From assembly GCA_036186865.1 (NCBI GenBank), contig AP025045.1:12261360-12325359 (forward strand): a DNA stretch of 64,000 bases, given 5' to 3'. The stretch is from Eustoma russellianum. Taxonomy: Eukaryota; Streptophyta; Magnoliopsida; Gentianales; Gentianaceae. The notes beneath the pieces were generated by a model that did no database searches, was not told where the DNA came from, and was given only the letters and a program-made list of their open reading frames with translations. Below are positions 44,845 to 55,396 of this stretch, in pieces; positions within the stretch are counted from its first letter, which is position 1, and every line of letters starts with the position of its first letter. Both the position numbers and the translations under genes were made by a program.

Positions 44845-46775
44845 TTTGGTTAGTTTTCTATTCATGTTTACATTGTTTAAACTTGCATATGATTGATGCT
44901 GCCCAAAACAGTTTAATAGACTGTTTTGTTGTTCAATTAGATTCTGTTTGTTTAGATAGTTTGTTTATGTTTTGAAGTGTTTATTAGATAGTTTACAATA
45001 GTTGGTAACTTAGTTCTTAGTAGCAAAAACCGAAACACCACAAAAAGAACATAGAATAGACTTAAGTATTGTTAGAATCCCTTTGTGAATCTAGATTAAA
45101 ACCGTGTGTTTATACTTGTTCAATCTAGCTTAGATAATGTTCATTAGACCCTAATCTAGAAGTTTAAGTGTTAGTTTAGTTGTCTCCTTAAAACAGAAAA
45201 CTTGAACACAAAAATAGATTAGTTGGTAGTTACTTATAATCAAGTTGTTAAATTCTATTTTAGTAAGTTGTTTAGGCATTATATAGTGCTGCCTTATTTA
45301 GCTTGGTTAGACTAGTTTACAACATAGTTTAAGTGTTTTAGTTGGTTGTTTAGTTTAGCACAAGAAATCCGAAAACTAAAGATCAAAAACAAGTAGCTTT
45401 AGTTAACTATGTATGCTGCCTAGTTCTAGTTCATCTACGTGTGTTAGGTAGAACATAAAGAGCTGCACCTAGGATCATCTAGATTAGAAACTGATTGCAT
45501 CATACAAACGAAAAACCAAGACAAAAACAAGTAGAGTATATCACTTAAAAACAAAACAAAACAAGTTAGTTAGTTTGCATCAAAACTGATTTCCATTAGT
45601 GTTATAGTAATCAGCCCTTATAAATTGCATTTAGAAACAACTAAGTTGCATTTAGCTATCTAAAGATTAGTTAGATCATTTGCAAAAACAGAAAAAAAAA
45701 CCGAAACAATTTAGTTTAAACTTGATTAAATCTTTGAATGCTATTTGTTTAAACTTGTAGAATTTGATTTCACCACCCCCGTTACACCTTAAGTCATTGT
45801 TTGGTACAAACTTGATTGAATCTTTTAATTGAAACATTATTGACTTGAGATTTGTTAAAAGTGAAGTAAATTTGTAAGAAACAAGATTTGATTTCAAATT
45901 TTAACGTTGGCTTTACGTTTATCTTTACTTGGGATTGATTCAATTGTTTAAAGACTTTATTGGACTTAAGTTCTTACTTAGGATCACTTTGTCTATATTT
46001 ATCCCTACACTGTTAAATTGCCGACCCTGTTATCATCTTGTTGTCTTTACACTTCTTCAACTTGCATTGAACTTTCATCTATATTTGGTTGTTAAATTTG
46101 TGAAACAGTTTTCATATCATCAGTGTCCTTCCGTGTTGTTCAAAGAACGTTTCACAAAAGCCACACCAAAACTTGTGCAAGTAAAACCAAAGAAAAAGAA
46201 GCCGTGATCAATGTCTCATAAAGGCAAGTGAGCAGTAGACTCACAAAACAGACAAAGCCAATCCAAAGGAAAATAATTAGGCTTGTTTGTGAAAGAAACT
46301 GAGAGAAAAGTCATTTTTAACGTCAAAAAGCAAGAGACAAGACGTATGAGTGATTTGCACAAGAAGTGAGATATAGCCATCCAAAGTTCACAAAAGGTGA
46401 ATTGTGCAAAACCAAAAGCAAATACCTACACCAAAAGTGTTGACTGTTGTAAAAGGTTCTTCGAACAAACCCTTGTTGAACACTTGTGTGTATGTACTGT
46501 CTTTCCCTTTATTTACAATTGAATGTGCATTAAAGTTTAAAGTAAGTTAAAGGATTGTTCTGTACAAACCCTTAGCTTTCTTTGATTCAGCCAAAAATAT
46601 CACTTGACTTCTATTTTTCTTTGAATCTTAGATAGTCCAAGATTGTTGTTTATTCAATTGTCAATTTGAAGTAGAAATTTACGTTTTGTTAAAGTTATAG
46701 TTTGATCTTACTTGCTTGTATTCTGACTTATTTATCTCATTGTTTTACCATCTTGGTTGATTATTTTGACTAAAC
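44845..46775 (+). other. Element E leader
   Basis: Same type as the A leader. The conserved block is at about 46551-46640, with TTGTTCTGTACAA at 46555-46567. No gene seen. Confidence 0.75.
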
Positions 46776-46841
46776 ACGATTCTAAAAACCATTTGGGGAG
46801 TTGAATGCCATAGGAGAGACTATGATGAACTGGAAAAACGT

Positions 46842-48071
46842 ATGAACTCCTTTGGTCGTACGAATGGTTTATGGGTTGGATATTGGGAATGTAAAACTCC
46901 TAGATATCAAACTCTTTCTCAGTGCAATAAAGACGTTAGTGCATATTACAATGAAATGCTTCATGATTTGTACTATGCTTATGTTAAAGAACATGAGGAA
47001 TTAAGCATGATTAGGTTCTTTGCTGGATTAGATAAAGAGATCGCTGATTGCATGTTGTCTGAAAAATTCTCATCACTTTATGACATGTATAAAAAGGCAA
47101 AGATTGTTCAATCAAACCTAATCCCATGGCAAGTTAATCAAAATTATGGGTATGAACTGAACTCTTGTGATTCTGAAAATGACAAACCAAATCCAGTTAA
47201 GTTAAGCAATTTGAGTCAGCCTATGGATAATATTGAAAATGCATTGCTTCAACTTAGAGACATGGTGCAAGTATTGATAGAATCTGAAAAGAACAAAGAC
47301 TTGCAATCTGACATTTCTATGAATGATGGTTTGTATGAAATTAACCCCAACATGCCTGAAACTGGAACTCCTTTATCTGAATTGCATGTTCAACCTTGTG
47401 TACTGTCTGAAGAAGACCCTTCACTTGAATCTGTTGGTGATTTCCAAAGTGTTAGTCGTTTGCTTATAGATGATGTTAATTGTGATAACACTTTGTCTGA
47501 AAATGATTTACATTGTGACATGCATATAAATAAAATCCCTGTGCATGATATGCATTCTGCTGAGATGCTTGTTTCTGGGTTACAATCTGAATTACGTCCT
47601 GTACATTTCATTGATGACATTGATGTAAGTAATTCTGTTGAGAATGACATTGATAAACTAGATTCTTATGATTTGATGTTAGCTGAACTAGATTGTCTAC
47701 TTGATGTAGAGCTTGATCATGATGTCATTATTGAAATAGATTCAGCTACAAATGAACATAAATCCTTGGATGAACTAGTTAATGAATTGAATGACATATT
47801 TAGTATAGATGAAGATTCTATTTCTGAAATATCTATTTCATCTCATCTTGTTGAATGTCTGCCTGTTGTCATCTCAATTGATACATCTTTTCTAAATATT
47901 GCACATGTCTGTAAGATTTGTACATTTAGTGTTAACATGTTGCCATATGTTTTTTGGATGTTGTTTTATCTGTTAGGATGTATGTGTTCTAAAATTTTTG
48001 TTATCGTATTGTTAATACATCCTAAACATTTTAGAAAGCGTGTACACACCTTATTCTTTCTTCAAAAATAA
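46842..48071 (+). CDS. Acidic Gag-like protein of non-autonomous family (E copy, usual start lost)
   Basis: The usual start codon is ACG at 46776-46778. The frame itself is open from there and from the next Met (MNSFGRTNGL, 46842) gives 409 residues to IHPKHFRKR... The capsid-like part (FFAGLDKEIADC), acidic region and hydrophobic C-terminus are kept as in B and F. Loss of the first 22 residues removes the part aligned with the start of Gag's TWDDMKYEM region. It may still be translated from Met22; equally it may be an inactive copy. Confidence 0.7.
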   Translation: MNSFGRTNGLWVGYWECKTPRYQTLSQCNKDVSAYYNEMLHDLYYAYVKEHEELSMIRFFAGLDKEIADCMLSEKFSSLYDMYKKAKIVQSNLIPWQVNQNYGYELNSCDSENDKPNPVKLSNLSQPMDNIENALLQLRDMVQVLIESEKNKDLQSDISMNDGLYEINPNMPETGTPLSELHVQPCVLSEEDPSLESVGDFQSVSRLLIDDVNCDNTLSENDLHCDMHINKIPVHDMHSAEMLVSGLQSELRPVHFIDDIDVSNSVENDIDKLDSYDLMLAELDCLLDVELDHDVIIEIDSATNEHKSLDELVNELNDIFSIDEDSISEISISSHLVECLPVVISIDTSFLNIAHVCKICTFSVNMLPYVFWMLFYLLGCMCSKIFVIVLLIHPKHFRKRVHTLFFLQK

Positions 48072-48188
48072 GGATGCACCAAGGTATTTCACCTTCACCA
48101 TTTGTATTATCATGTTCCTATTTGGTTATGGTGTAGTTGAGCATACGTGTACATCCTAAACCCCTATCCCTTATTCTATCCATGTTGA

Positions 48189-48223
48189 GATTCGAGGACG
48201 AATCATTTTCAAGAGGGAGGGAA
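48189..48223 (+). promoter_or_regulatory. Pre-PPT inverted repeat and polypurine tract, element E
   Basis: GATTCGAGGACGAATC at 48189-48204, then AAGAGGGAGGGAA before the 3' LTR. Confidence 0.85.
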
Positions 48224-49539
48224 TGATGAGCCCACGATGGGGTCAACACAACATATTTTCATGTATCATTTATTGTCATATGTTAGTTCTGTAAGACATG
48301 ACATTTCACTGTTCACTCCGCACACACTAGTGCTAGTTCTTATGTCTTATTGCCTAACTAACCCTTAGGACATGTCATATATGTTGTGCATATTGTGTTT
48401 GTTGCTTGGTGTCTTTGAAGATAGGTCAAAGAGAGCTTTGCATTGAAGAAGCATGAACACCTATCGATCCATGTTCCATCTGATCGGATGATATCATTGT
48501 TCAAACAAAGCTTGAAGATGCAACTAAAACCTGAATTTTTGTTCAAGCAAGGAGGTGATAAGCAAGTAGCTTACAAGCAAGGAGGTGACAAGCACCCATG
48601 TCAAAATCTGATTTCTTAATCACGTTAAAATGGTTGAAACAAAGAAGAAACAAGCTGCTCACATCATTAGCCAATAAGAAGGAGTCTTGTAAATACTTAA
48701 ACCAATCACAAACAAGCAAGGAAACAACTAGCAAGCTGCACCTTAAATGATCCAATCACGACCATGGAAGAAACGGCTGGTTCATGGCAAATAGGTTTGA
48801 AAATTCAACACCAAAGTTTCTACCAATCAAATGCAATCCAAAGCAAGCTGCTCACTACAAGAACCAATCAGAATTTGGCTGAATTCAAGCAAGGAAATGT
48901 ACGGTTGTCTAAGGGAAATTCTTTGAAAAATCAAAGCTACAACTCACAACCAATCAAAGGCCTTTCTCAAGCAAGCTGCTCCATGCCTAAACCAATCAAA
49001 TTAATCAAAGAAAGAAGGCTGAATCTAGCAAGAATTACACGGCAAGCAACCAGAACTTTTGGAACCAAAAGATGCTCAAACAATTTCCAAGCAAAGCATG
49101 TTATTTAGTCTTGTACTTTGTACATTAAAACTTGTACTTTTTGTAAATTTCGTTTTGCATAAATAGCATAGGAATCAGATTGTAAACATAATATTTTAAC
49201 AGCCATTATCAAACATATTTCAATCAAATTTCCTTCAAGGAGTTTACAACTATTTCATAGTTGAAGTTTGAAACCACTAACGGTTTTCTTTCAAGTTCCT
49301 AGCCTAGAACTTGTTAGTATTTGCTTCATCTTTTGGTTTACAGCATCTTAGGGTCTCATTGAGGTTTTAGATGTGTTGGAGTGCGAAAGAGGAAGAGGTG
49401 TTGGCATAAATTGAGCCAAGAACAACGGTTACAATTCAAGGGGTGTCTATGAGATGTTCTTTGCCATAGCTTTTGTTCAAATCAGTTTGGAATAGGAGAC
49501 AAAGTCCTTGGCAACGTTTTCTAGCCTTCACTTGGCTCA
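48224..49539 (+). repeat. Element E 3' LTR, cut 3 bp before its end by F
   Basis: It ends ..TTGGCTCA at 49539. The remaining TCA follows F's target duplication at 55389-55391. Confidence 0.92.
49535..49539. repeat. Target site duplication of element F (left)
   Basis: gctca at the end of E's LTR, matching 55384-55388. Confidence 0.9.
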
Positions 49540-50834
49540 TGATGAGCCAAACGAAGGCTAGAAAACGTTGCCAAGGACTTTGTCTCCTATTCCAAACTGA
49601 TTTGAACACAAGCTATGTCAAAGAACATCTCCAAGATACCCCTTGAACTTTAACCTTTGTTCTTGGCTCAATTTATGCCAACACCTCTCCCTCTTTGGCA
49701 CTCCAACACATCTAAAACCTCAATGAGACCCTAAGATGCTGTAAACCAAATGATGAAGCAAATACTAACAAGTTCTAGGCTAGGAACTTGAAAGAAAACC
49801 GTTAGTGGTTTCAAACTTCAACTAAGAAATAGTTGTGAACTCCTTGAAGGAAATTTGATTGAAATATGTTTGATAATGGTTGTTAATTGTTATGTTTACA
49901 ATCTGATTCCTATGCTATTTATGCAAAACGAAATTTACAAAAAGTACAAGTTTTAATGTACAAAGTACAAGACTAAATAACATGCTTTGCTTGGAAATTG
50001 TTTAAGCATCTTTTTGTTCCAAAAGTTCTGGTTGCTTGCCGTGTAATTCTTGCTAGATTCAGCCTTCTTTCTTTGATCAATTTGATTGGTTTAGGCATGG
50101 AGCAGCTTGCTTGAGAAAGGCCTTTGATTGGTTGTGAGTTGTATCTTTGATTTTTCAAAGAATTTTCCTTAGACAACCGTACATTTCCTTGCTTGAATTC
50201 AGCCAAATTCTGATTGGTTCTTGTAGTGAGCAGCTTGCTTTGGATTGCATTTGATTGGTAGAAACTTTGGTGTTGAATTTTCAAACCTATTTGCCATGAA
50301 CCAGCCGTTTCTTCCATGGTTGTGATTGGATCATTTAAGGTGCAGCTTGCTAGTTGTTTCCTTGCTTGTTTGTGATTGGTTTAAGTATTTACAAGACTCC
50401 TTCCTATTGGCTAATGATGTGAGCAGCTTGTTTCGTCTTTGTTTCAACCATTTTAACGTGAGGAAGAAATCAGATTTTGACATGGGTGCTTGTCACCTCC
50501 TTGCTTGTAAGCTACTTGCTTATCACCTCCTTGCTTGAACAAAAATTCAGGTTTTAGTTGCATCTTCAAGCTTTGTTTGAACAATGATATCATCCGATCA
50601 GATGGACTTCTTCAATGTAAAGCTCTCTTTGACCTATCTTCAAAGACACCAAGCAACAAACACAATATGCACAACATATATGACATGTCCTAAGGGTTAG
50701 TTAGGCAATAAGACATAAGAACTAGCACTAGTGTGTGCGGAGTGAACAGTGAAATGTCATGTCTTACAGAACTAACATATGACAATAAATGATACATGAA
50801 AATATGTTGTGTTGACCCCATCATGGGCTCATCA
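49540..50834 (-). repeat. Element F 3' LTR
   Basis: 1295 bp. It lacks the segment corresponding to about 55131-55154 of the 5' LTR. Confidence 0.92.
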
Positions 50835-50869
50835 TTCCCTCCCTCTTGAAAATGATTCGTCCTCGAATC
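50835..50869 (-). promoter_or_regulatory. Polypurine tract and pre-PPT inverted repeat, element F
   Basis: On the minus strand GATTCGAGGACGAATC (50854-50869), then the purine tract abutting the LTR. Confidence 0.85.
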
Positions 50870-50986
50870 TCAACATGGATAGAATAAGGGATAGGGTTTT
50901 AGGATGTACACGTATGCTCAACTACACCATAACCAAATAGGAACATGATAATACAAATGGTGAAGGTGAAATACCTTGGTGCATCC

Positions 50987-52282
50987 TTATCTTTGAAGAA
51001 AGAATAAGGTGTGTACACGCTTTCTAAAATGTTTAGGATGTATTAACAATACGATAACAAAAATTTTAGAACACATACATCCTAACAGATAAAACAACAT
51101 CCAAAAAACATATGGCAACATGTTAACACTAAATATACAAATCTTACAAACATGTGCAATATTTAGACAAGATGTATCAATTGAGATGACAACAGGCAGA
51201 CATTCAACAAGATGAGATGAAATAGATATTCCAGAAATAGAATCTTCATCTATACTAAATATGTCATTCAATTCATTAACTAGTTCATCCAAGGATTTAT
51301 GTTCATTTGTAGCTGAATCTATTTCAATATTGACATCATGATCAAGCTCTACATCAAGAAGACAATCTAGTTCAGCTAACATCAAATCATAAGAATCTAG
51401 TTTATCAATATCATTCTCAACAGAATTACTTACATCAATGTCATCAATAGAATGTACAGGATGTAATTCAGATTGTAACCCAGAAACAAGCATCTCAGCA
51501 GAATGCAGATCATGCACAGGGATTTCATTTATATGCATGTCACAATGTAAATTATTTTCAGACAAAGTGTTATCACAATTAACATCATCTATAAGCAAAC
51601 GACTAACACTTTGGAAATCACCAACAGATTCAAGTGAAGGGTCTTCTTCAGACAGTACACAAGGTTGAACATGCAATTCAGATAAAGGAGTTCCAGTTTC
51701 AGGCATGTTGGGGCTAATTTCATACAAACCATCATTCACAGAAATGTCAGATTGCAAGTCTTTGTTCTTTTCAAATTCTATCATTACTTGCACCATGTCT
51801 CTAAGTTGAAGCAATGTAGTTTCAATATTATCCATAGTCTGACTCAAATTGCTTAACTTAACTGGATTTGGTTTGTCATTTTCAGAATCACAAGAGTTCA
51901 GTTCGTACCCATAGTTTTGATTAACTTGCCATGGGATTAGGTTTGATTGAACAATCTTTGCCTTTTTATACATGTTACAAAGTGATGAGAATTTTTCAGA
52001 CAACATGCAATCAGCGATCTCTTTATCTAATCCAGCAAAGAACCTAATCATGCTTAATTCCTCATGTTCTTCAACATAAGCATAGTACAAATCATCAAGC
52101 ATTTCATTGTAATATGCACTAACGTCTTTATTGCACTGAGGAAGAGTTTGATATCTAGGAGTTTTACATTCCCAATATCCAACCCATAAACCATTCGTAC
52201 GACCAAAGGAGTTCATACGTTTTTCCAGTTCATCATAGTCTCTCCTATGGCATTCAACTCCCCAAATGGTTTTTAGAATCAT
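50987..52282 (-). CDS. Acidic Gag-like protein of non-autonomous family (F copy, intact 431 aa)
   Basis: Open from MILKTIWGVECHRRDYDELE to the end IHPKHFRKR.. without stops, as in B. Same layout: capsid-like Gag remnant, acidic region with DID/ELD runs, hydrophobic C-terminus. A few substitutions against the other copies (for example CNMYKKAK for YDMYKKAK). With B it is one of two full-length intact copies in the window. No zinc knuckle or enzyme domain. Confidence 0.8.
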   Translation of the reverse strand: MILKTIWGVECHRRDYDELEKRMNSFGRTNGLWVGYWECKTPRYQTLPQCNKDVSAYYNEMLDDLYYAYVEEHEELSMIRFFAGLDKEIADCMLSEKFSSLCNMYKKAKIVQSNLIPWQVNQNYGYELNSCDSENDKPNPVKLSNLSQTMDNIETTLLQLRDMVQVMIEFEKNKDLQSDISVNDGLYEISPNMPETGTPLSELHVQPCVLSEEDPSLESVGDFQSVSRLLIDDVNCDNTLSENNLHCDMHINEIPVHDLHSAEMLVSGLQSELHPVHSIDDIDVSNSVENDIDKLDSYDLMLAELDCLLDVELDHDVNIEIDSATNEHKSLDELVNELNDIFSIDEDSISGISISSHLVECLPVVISIDTSCLNIAHVCKICIFSVNMLPYVFWMLFYLLGCMCSKIFVIVLLIHPKHFRKRVHTLFFLQR

Positions 52283-54051
52283 GTTTAATCAAAACAATCT
52301 CAAAAGCCAATTAAAATATTGATAAGATGCAAATACTCTACTTTATGTTGACAATTGTTCAAAACAGCAATTTGGACTATTTCTCCTAAAGATTCAAGTA
52401 AATCACAGAAGTCAAATTGTTGTTCGGGCTGAAAGAAATCTACGGGGTTGTTTTAAGTCAATCCCTCAATTTACTTTACAGCATATGCAATTATCAATTG
52501 TAGTAAAGTGAACGTAAAGACACACAAACAAAGTGCTAGCAAGGGTTTGCTTTAGAAACTTTCAATATTTCAAAACTACAACACTTTGGGGTTTGGTTTG
52601 GGCACTTTCTTTCTTTTGAGCTTTGCACGGGATTTTCCCTTTATGCAATGTTTAATTTTGGGCTTTTCCTCACTTGGCTTTCTTGTGCAATTCTCTCTTG
52701 TCTTGCCTCTTGTTGACAAATATTGGCTTTTCTCTCGCGTATTTCTCAATCAAGCTTAATTTTCTTTCTTTGGAGGGGTTTGCTTGATTGTTGTGAGACT
52801 ACTCCTCACGGCCTACATGAGACATTGCCCACGGCTTTTAATTGCACAAGGTTTGTTGTATTTGCAATTTGAAAGTTCCTCGTACACAACACGGCTAAAC
52901 ACTATGTAGTGGGAATTCAATTCACAATTACAACAAGATCAAATTGTATAAAGTGCAATGTAAGTTCAGAAATTGATCTAAAACAACAATTGGATAGCTC
53001 TCTAACAATGTGGGGCTTAAACAATTCCTAACTTTCCGAATATATCTAAGTCCAACTAGTTGTTTGAAACAATTGAAATCAACAAAAAGATAAAGCTATT
53101 AGCATACACCAAGATTTCAAATGAGCTTTAAAAGTTGTTTTAATCCACACGGTTTTAGACAGTTTGTTCTTTTCCTTTTTCTGTTTTTGATGCAAATGAT
53201 CTAAGTAATCTTAAGATGGCTAAATGCAACTTATTTGTTTCTAAATGCAATCTATAAGGCTGATTACTAACAACTAATGGAAAAATCAGTTTTGATGCAA
53301 CTAAGCTATCTTGTTTTGTTCGGTTTTTAAGTGATCTATCCTACCTTGTTTTTATTTGGTTTTTGTTTGTATGATGCAATCAGATTCTAAACTAAATGGC
53401 ACTAGATGCAGCTCCTAACAAACGTGTATGAACAAGAACTAGGCAGCACACTTAGTTAGCTAAAACTACTTTGTTTTGTTCTTTGGTTTTCGGTTTTCTT
53501 GTGCTAAACTAAACAACCATCTAAACACTTAAACTATGTTGTAATCTAGTCTAACTAAGCTAAACAAGGCAGCACTAAAAACGTTTTAAACAGATTGCTC
53601 ATAAGTACTAAAAACAGAACTTTAACTACTTGATTACAAGCTAAAGTATCAACTAATCTATTTTGTGTTCAAGTTTTCTCTTTTAAGGACACAACTAAAC
53701 TAACACTTAAACTACTAGATTAAGGTATAATGAAGATCAACTAAGCTAAATAAGGCAGCATATAAAACGTCTAAACAGTTTGCACAAAAGTACTAAAACA
53801 GAATTTTAAGTACTCAACTTGATGAAAAATTAAACTATCAACTAGTCTAAGTTCTTTTTGTGGGGTGTTTTCGGTTTTGCCACTAAACTAAGTTACCAAA
53901 CTATAGTATACTATCTAACAAGCACTTTAAAACATAAACTAACTATCTAAACAATCAGCAACTAAACGCAAATCAGTTCAACATACGGTTTGGGCAGCAA
54001 CATTCATATGCAAGTTTAAACAATGTAAACATGAATAGAAGACTAACCAAA
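52283..54051 (-). other. Element F leader, partly of different origin
   Basis: From about 52297 to 53165 the sequence is clearly more diverged from the A, B, E and G leaders, while the frame next to it and the 5' end of the leader are close to them. A weaker version of the leader block is at about 52385-52465. No gene seen. Confidence 0.65.
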
Positions 54052-54063
54052 GCTCTGATACCA
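54052..54063 (-). other. Primer binding site, element F
   Basis: TGGTATCAGAGC on the minus strand, 2 bp from the 5' LTR. Confidence 0.95.
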
Positions 54064-54065
54064 AT

Positions 54066-55383
54066 TGATGAGCCAAACGAAGGCTAGAAAACGTTGCCAA
54101 GGACTTTGTCTCCTATTCCAAACTGATTTGAACACAAGCTATGTCAAAGAACATCTCCAAGATACCCCTTGAACTTTAACCTTTGTTCTTGGCTCAATTT
54201 ATGCCAACACCTCTCCCTCTTTGGCACTCCAACACATCTAAAACCTCAATGAGACCCTAAGATGCTGTAAACCAAATGATGAAGCAAATACTAACAAGTT
54301 CTAGGCTAGGAACTTGAAAGAAAACCGTTAGTGGTTTCAAACTTCAACTAAGAAATAGTTGTGAACTCCTTGAAGGAAATTTAATTGAAATATGTTTGAT
54401 AATGGTTGTTAATTGTTATGTTTACAATCTGATTCCTATGCTATTTATGCAAAACGAAATTTACAAAAAGTACAAGTTTTAATGTACAAAGTACAAGACT
54501 AAATAACATGCTTTGCTTGGAAATTGTTTAAGCATCTTTTGGTTCCAAAAGTTCTGGTTGCTTGCCATGTAATTCTTGCTAGATTCAGCCTTCTTTCTTT
54601 GATCAATTTGATTGGTTTAGGCATGGAGCAGCTTGCTTGAGAAAGGCCTTTGATTGGTTGTGAGTTGTAGCTTTGATTTTTCAAAGAATTTCCCTTAGAC
54701 AACCGTACATTTCCTTGCTTGAATTCAGCCAAATTCTGATTGGTTCTTGTAGTGAGCAGCTTGCTTTGGATTGCATTTGATTGGTAGAAACTTTGGTGTT
54801 GAATTTTCAAACCTATTTGCCATGAACCAGCCGTTTCTTCCATGGTTGTGATTGGATCATTTAAGGTGCAGCTTGCTAGTTGTTTCCTTGCTTGTTTGTG
54901 ATTGGTTTAAGTATTTACAAGACTCCTTCCTATTGGCTAATGATGTGAGCAGCTTGTTTCGTCTTTGTTTCAACCATTTTAACGTGAGGAAGAAATCAGA
55001 TTTTGACATGGGTGCTTGTCACCTCCTTGCTTGTAAGCTACTTGCTTATCACCTCCTTGCTTGAACAAAAATTCAGGTTTTAGTTGCATCTTCAAGCTTT
55101 GTTTGAACAATGATATCATCCGATCAGATGGAACATGGATCGATAGGTGTTCATGCTTCTTCAATGTAAAGCTCTCTTTGACCTATCTTCAAAGACACCA
55201 AGCAACAAACACAATATGCACAACATATATGACATGTCCTAAGGGTTAGTTAGGCAATAAGACATAAGAACTAGCACTAGTGTGTGCGGAGTGAACAGTG
55301 AAATGTCATGTCTTACAGAACTAACATATGACAATAAATGATACATGAAAATATGTTGTGTTGACCCCATCATGGGCTCATCA
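54066..55383 (-). repeat. Element F 5' LTR
   Basis: 1318 bp, ends TGATGAGCC and GGCTCATCA. Confidence 0.93.
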
Positions 55384-55396
55384 GCTCATCACTAAA
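55384..55396. repeat. Nested junction: F target duplication, last 3 bp of E, E target duplication
   Basis: gctca (55384-55388) repeats 49535-49539; tca (55389-55391) completes E's LTR; ctaaa (55392-55396) repeats 43506-43510. This orders the events: E into D, then F into E. Confidence 0.92.

Larger units (their letters stand above)
43511..49539 (+). mobile_element. Element E: non-autonomous family of A, inserted in D
   Basis: 5' LTR 43511-44830, primer site 44833-44844, leader, acidic Gag-like frame 46842-48071, polypurine tract, 3' LTR from 48224. Its last three bases (tca) lie at 55389-55391, beyond element F, which inserted inside the LTR end. Target duplication ctaaa. The LTRs differ at about 12 positions. 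Full length is about 6032 bp. Confidence 0.93.
49540..55383 (-). mobile_element. Element F: non-autonomous family of A, inserted in the LTR end of E
   Basis: On the minus strand: 5' LTR 54066-55383, primer site 54052-54063, leader, intact acidic Gag-like frame 52282-50987, polypurine tract, 3' LTR 49540-50834. Target duplication gctca. The LTRs differ by about five substitutions and one deletion of about 23 bp in the 3' LTR near 50600-50610. It lies head-on to E with no spacer. Much of its leader is unlike A, B, E and G. Confidence 0.93.
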
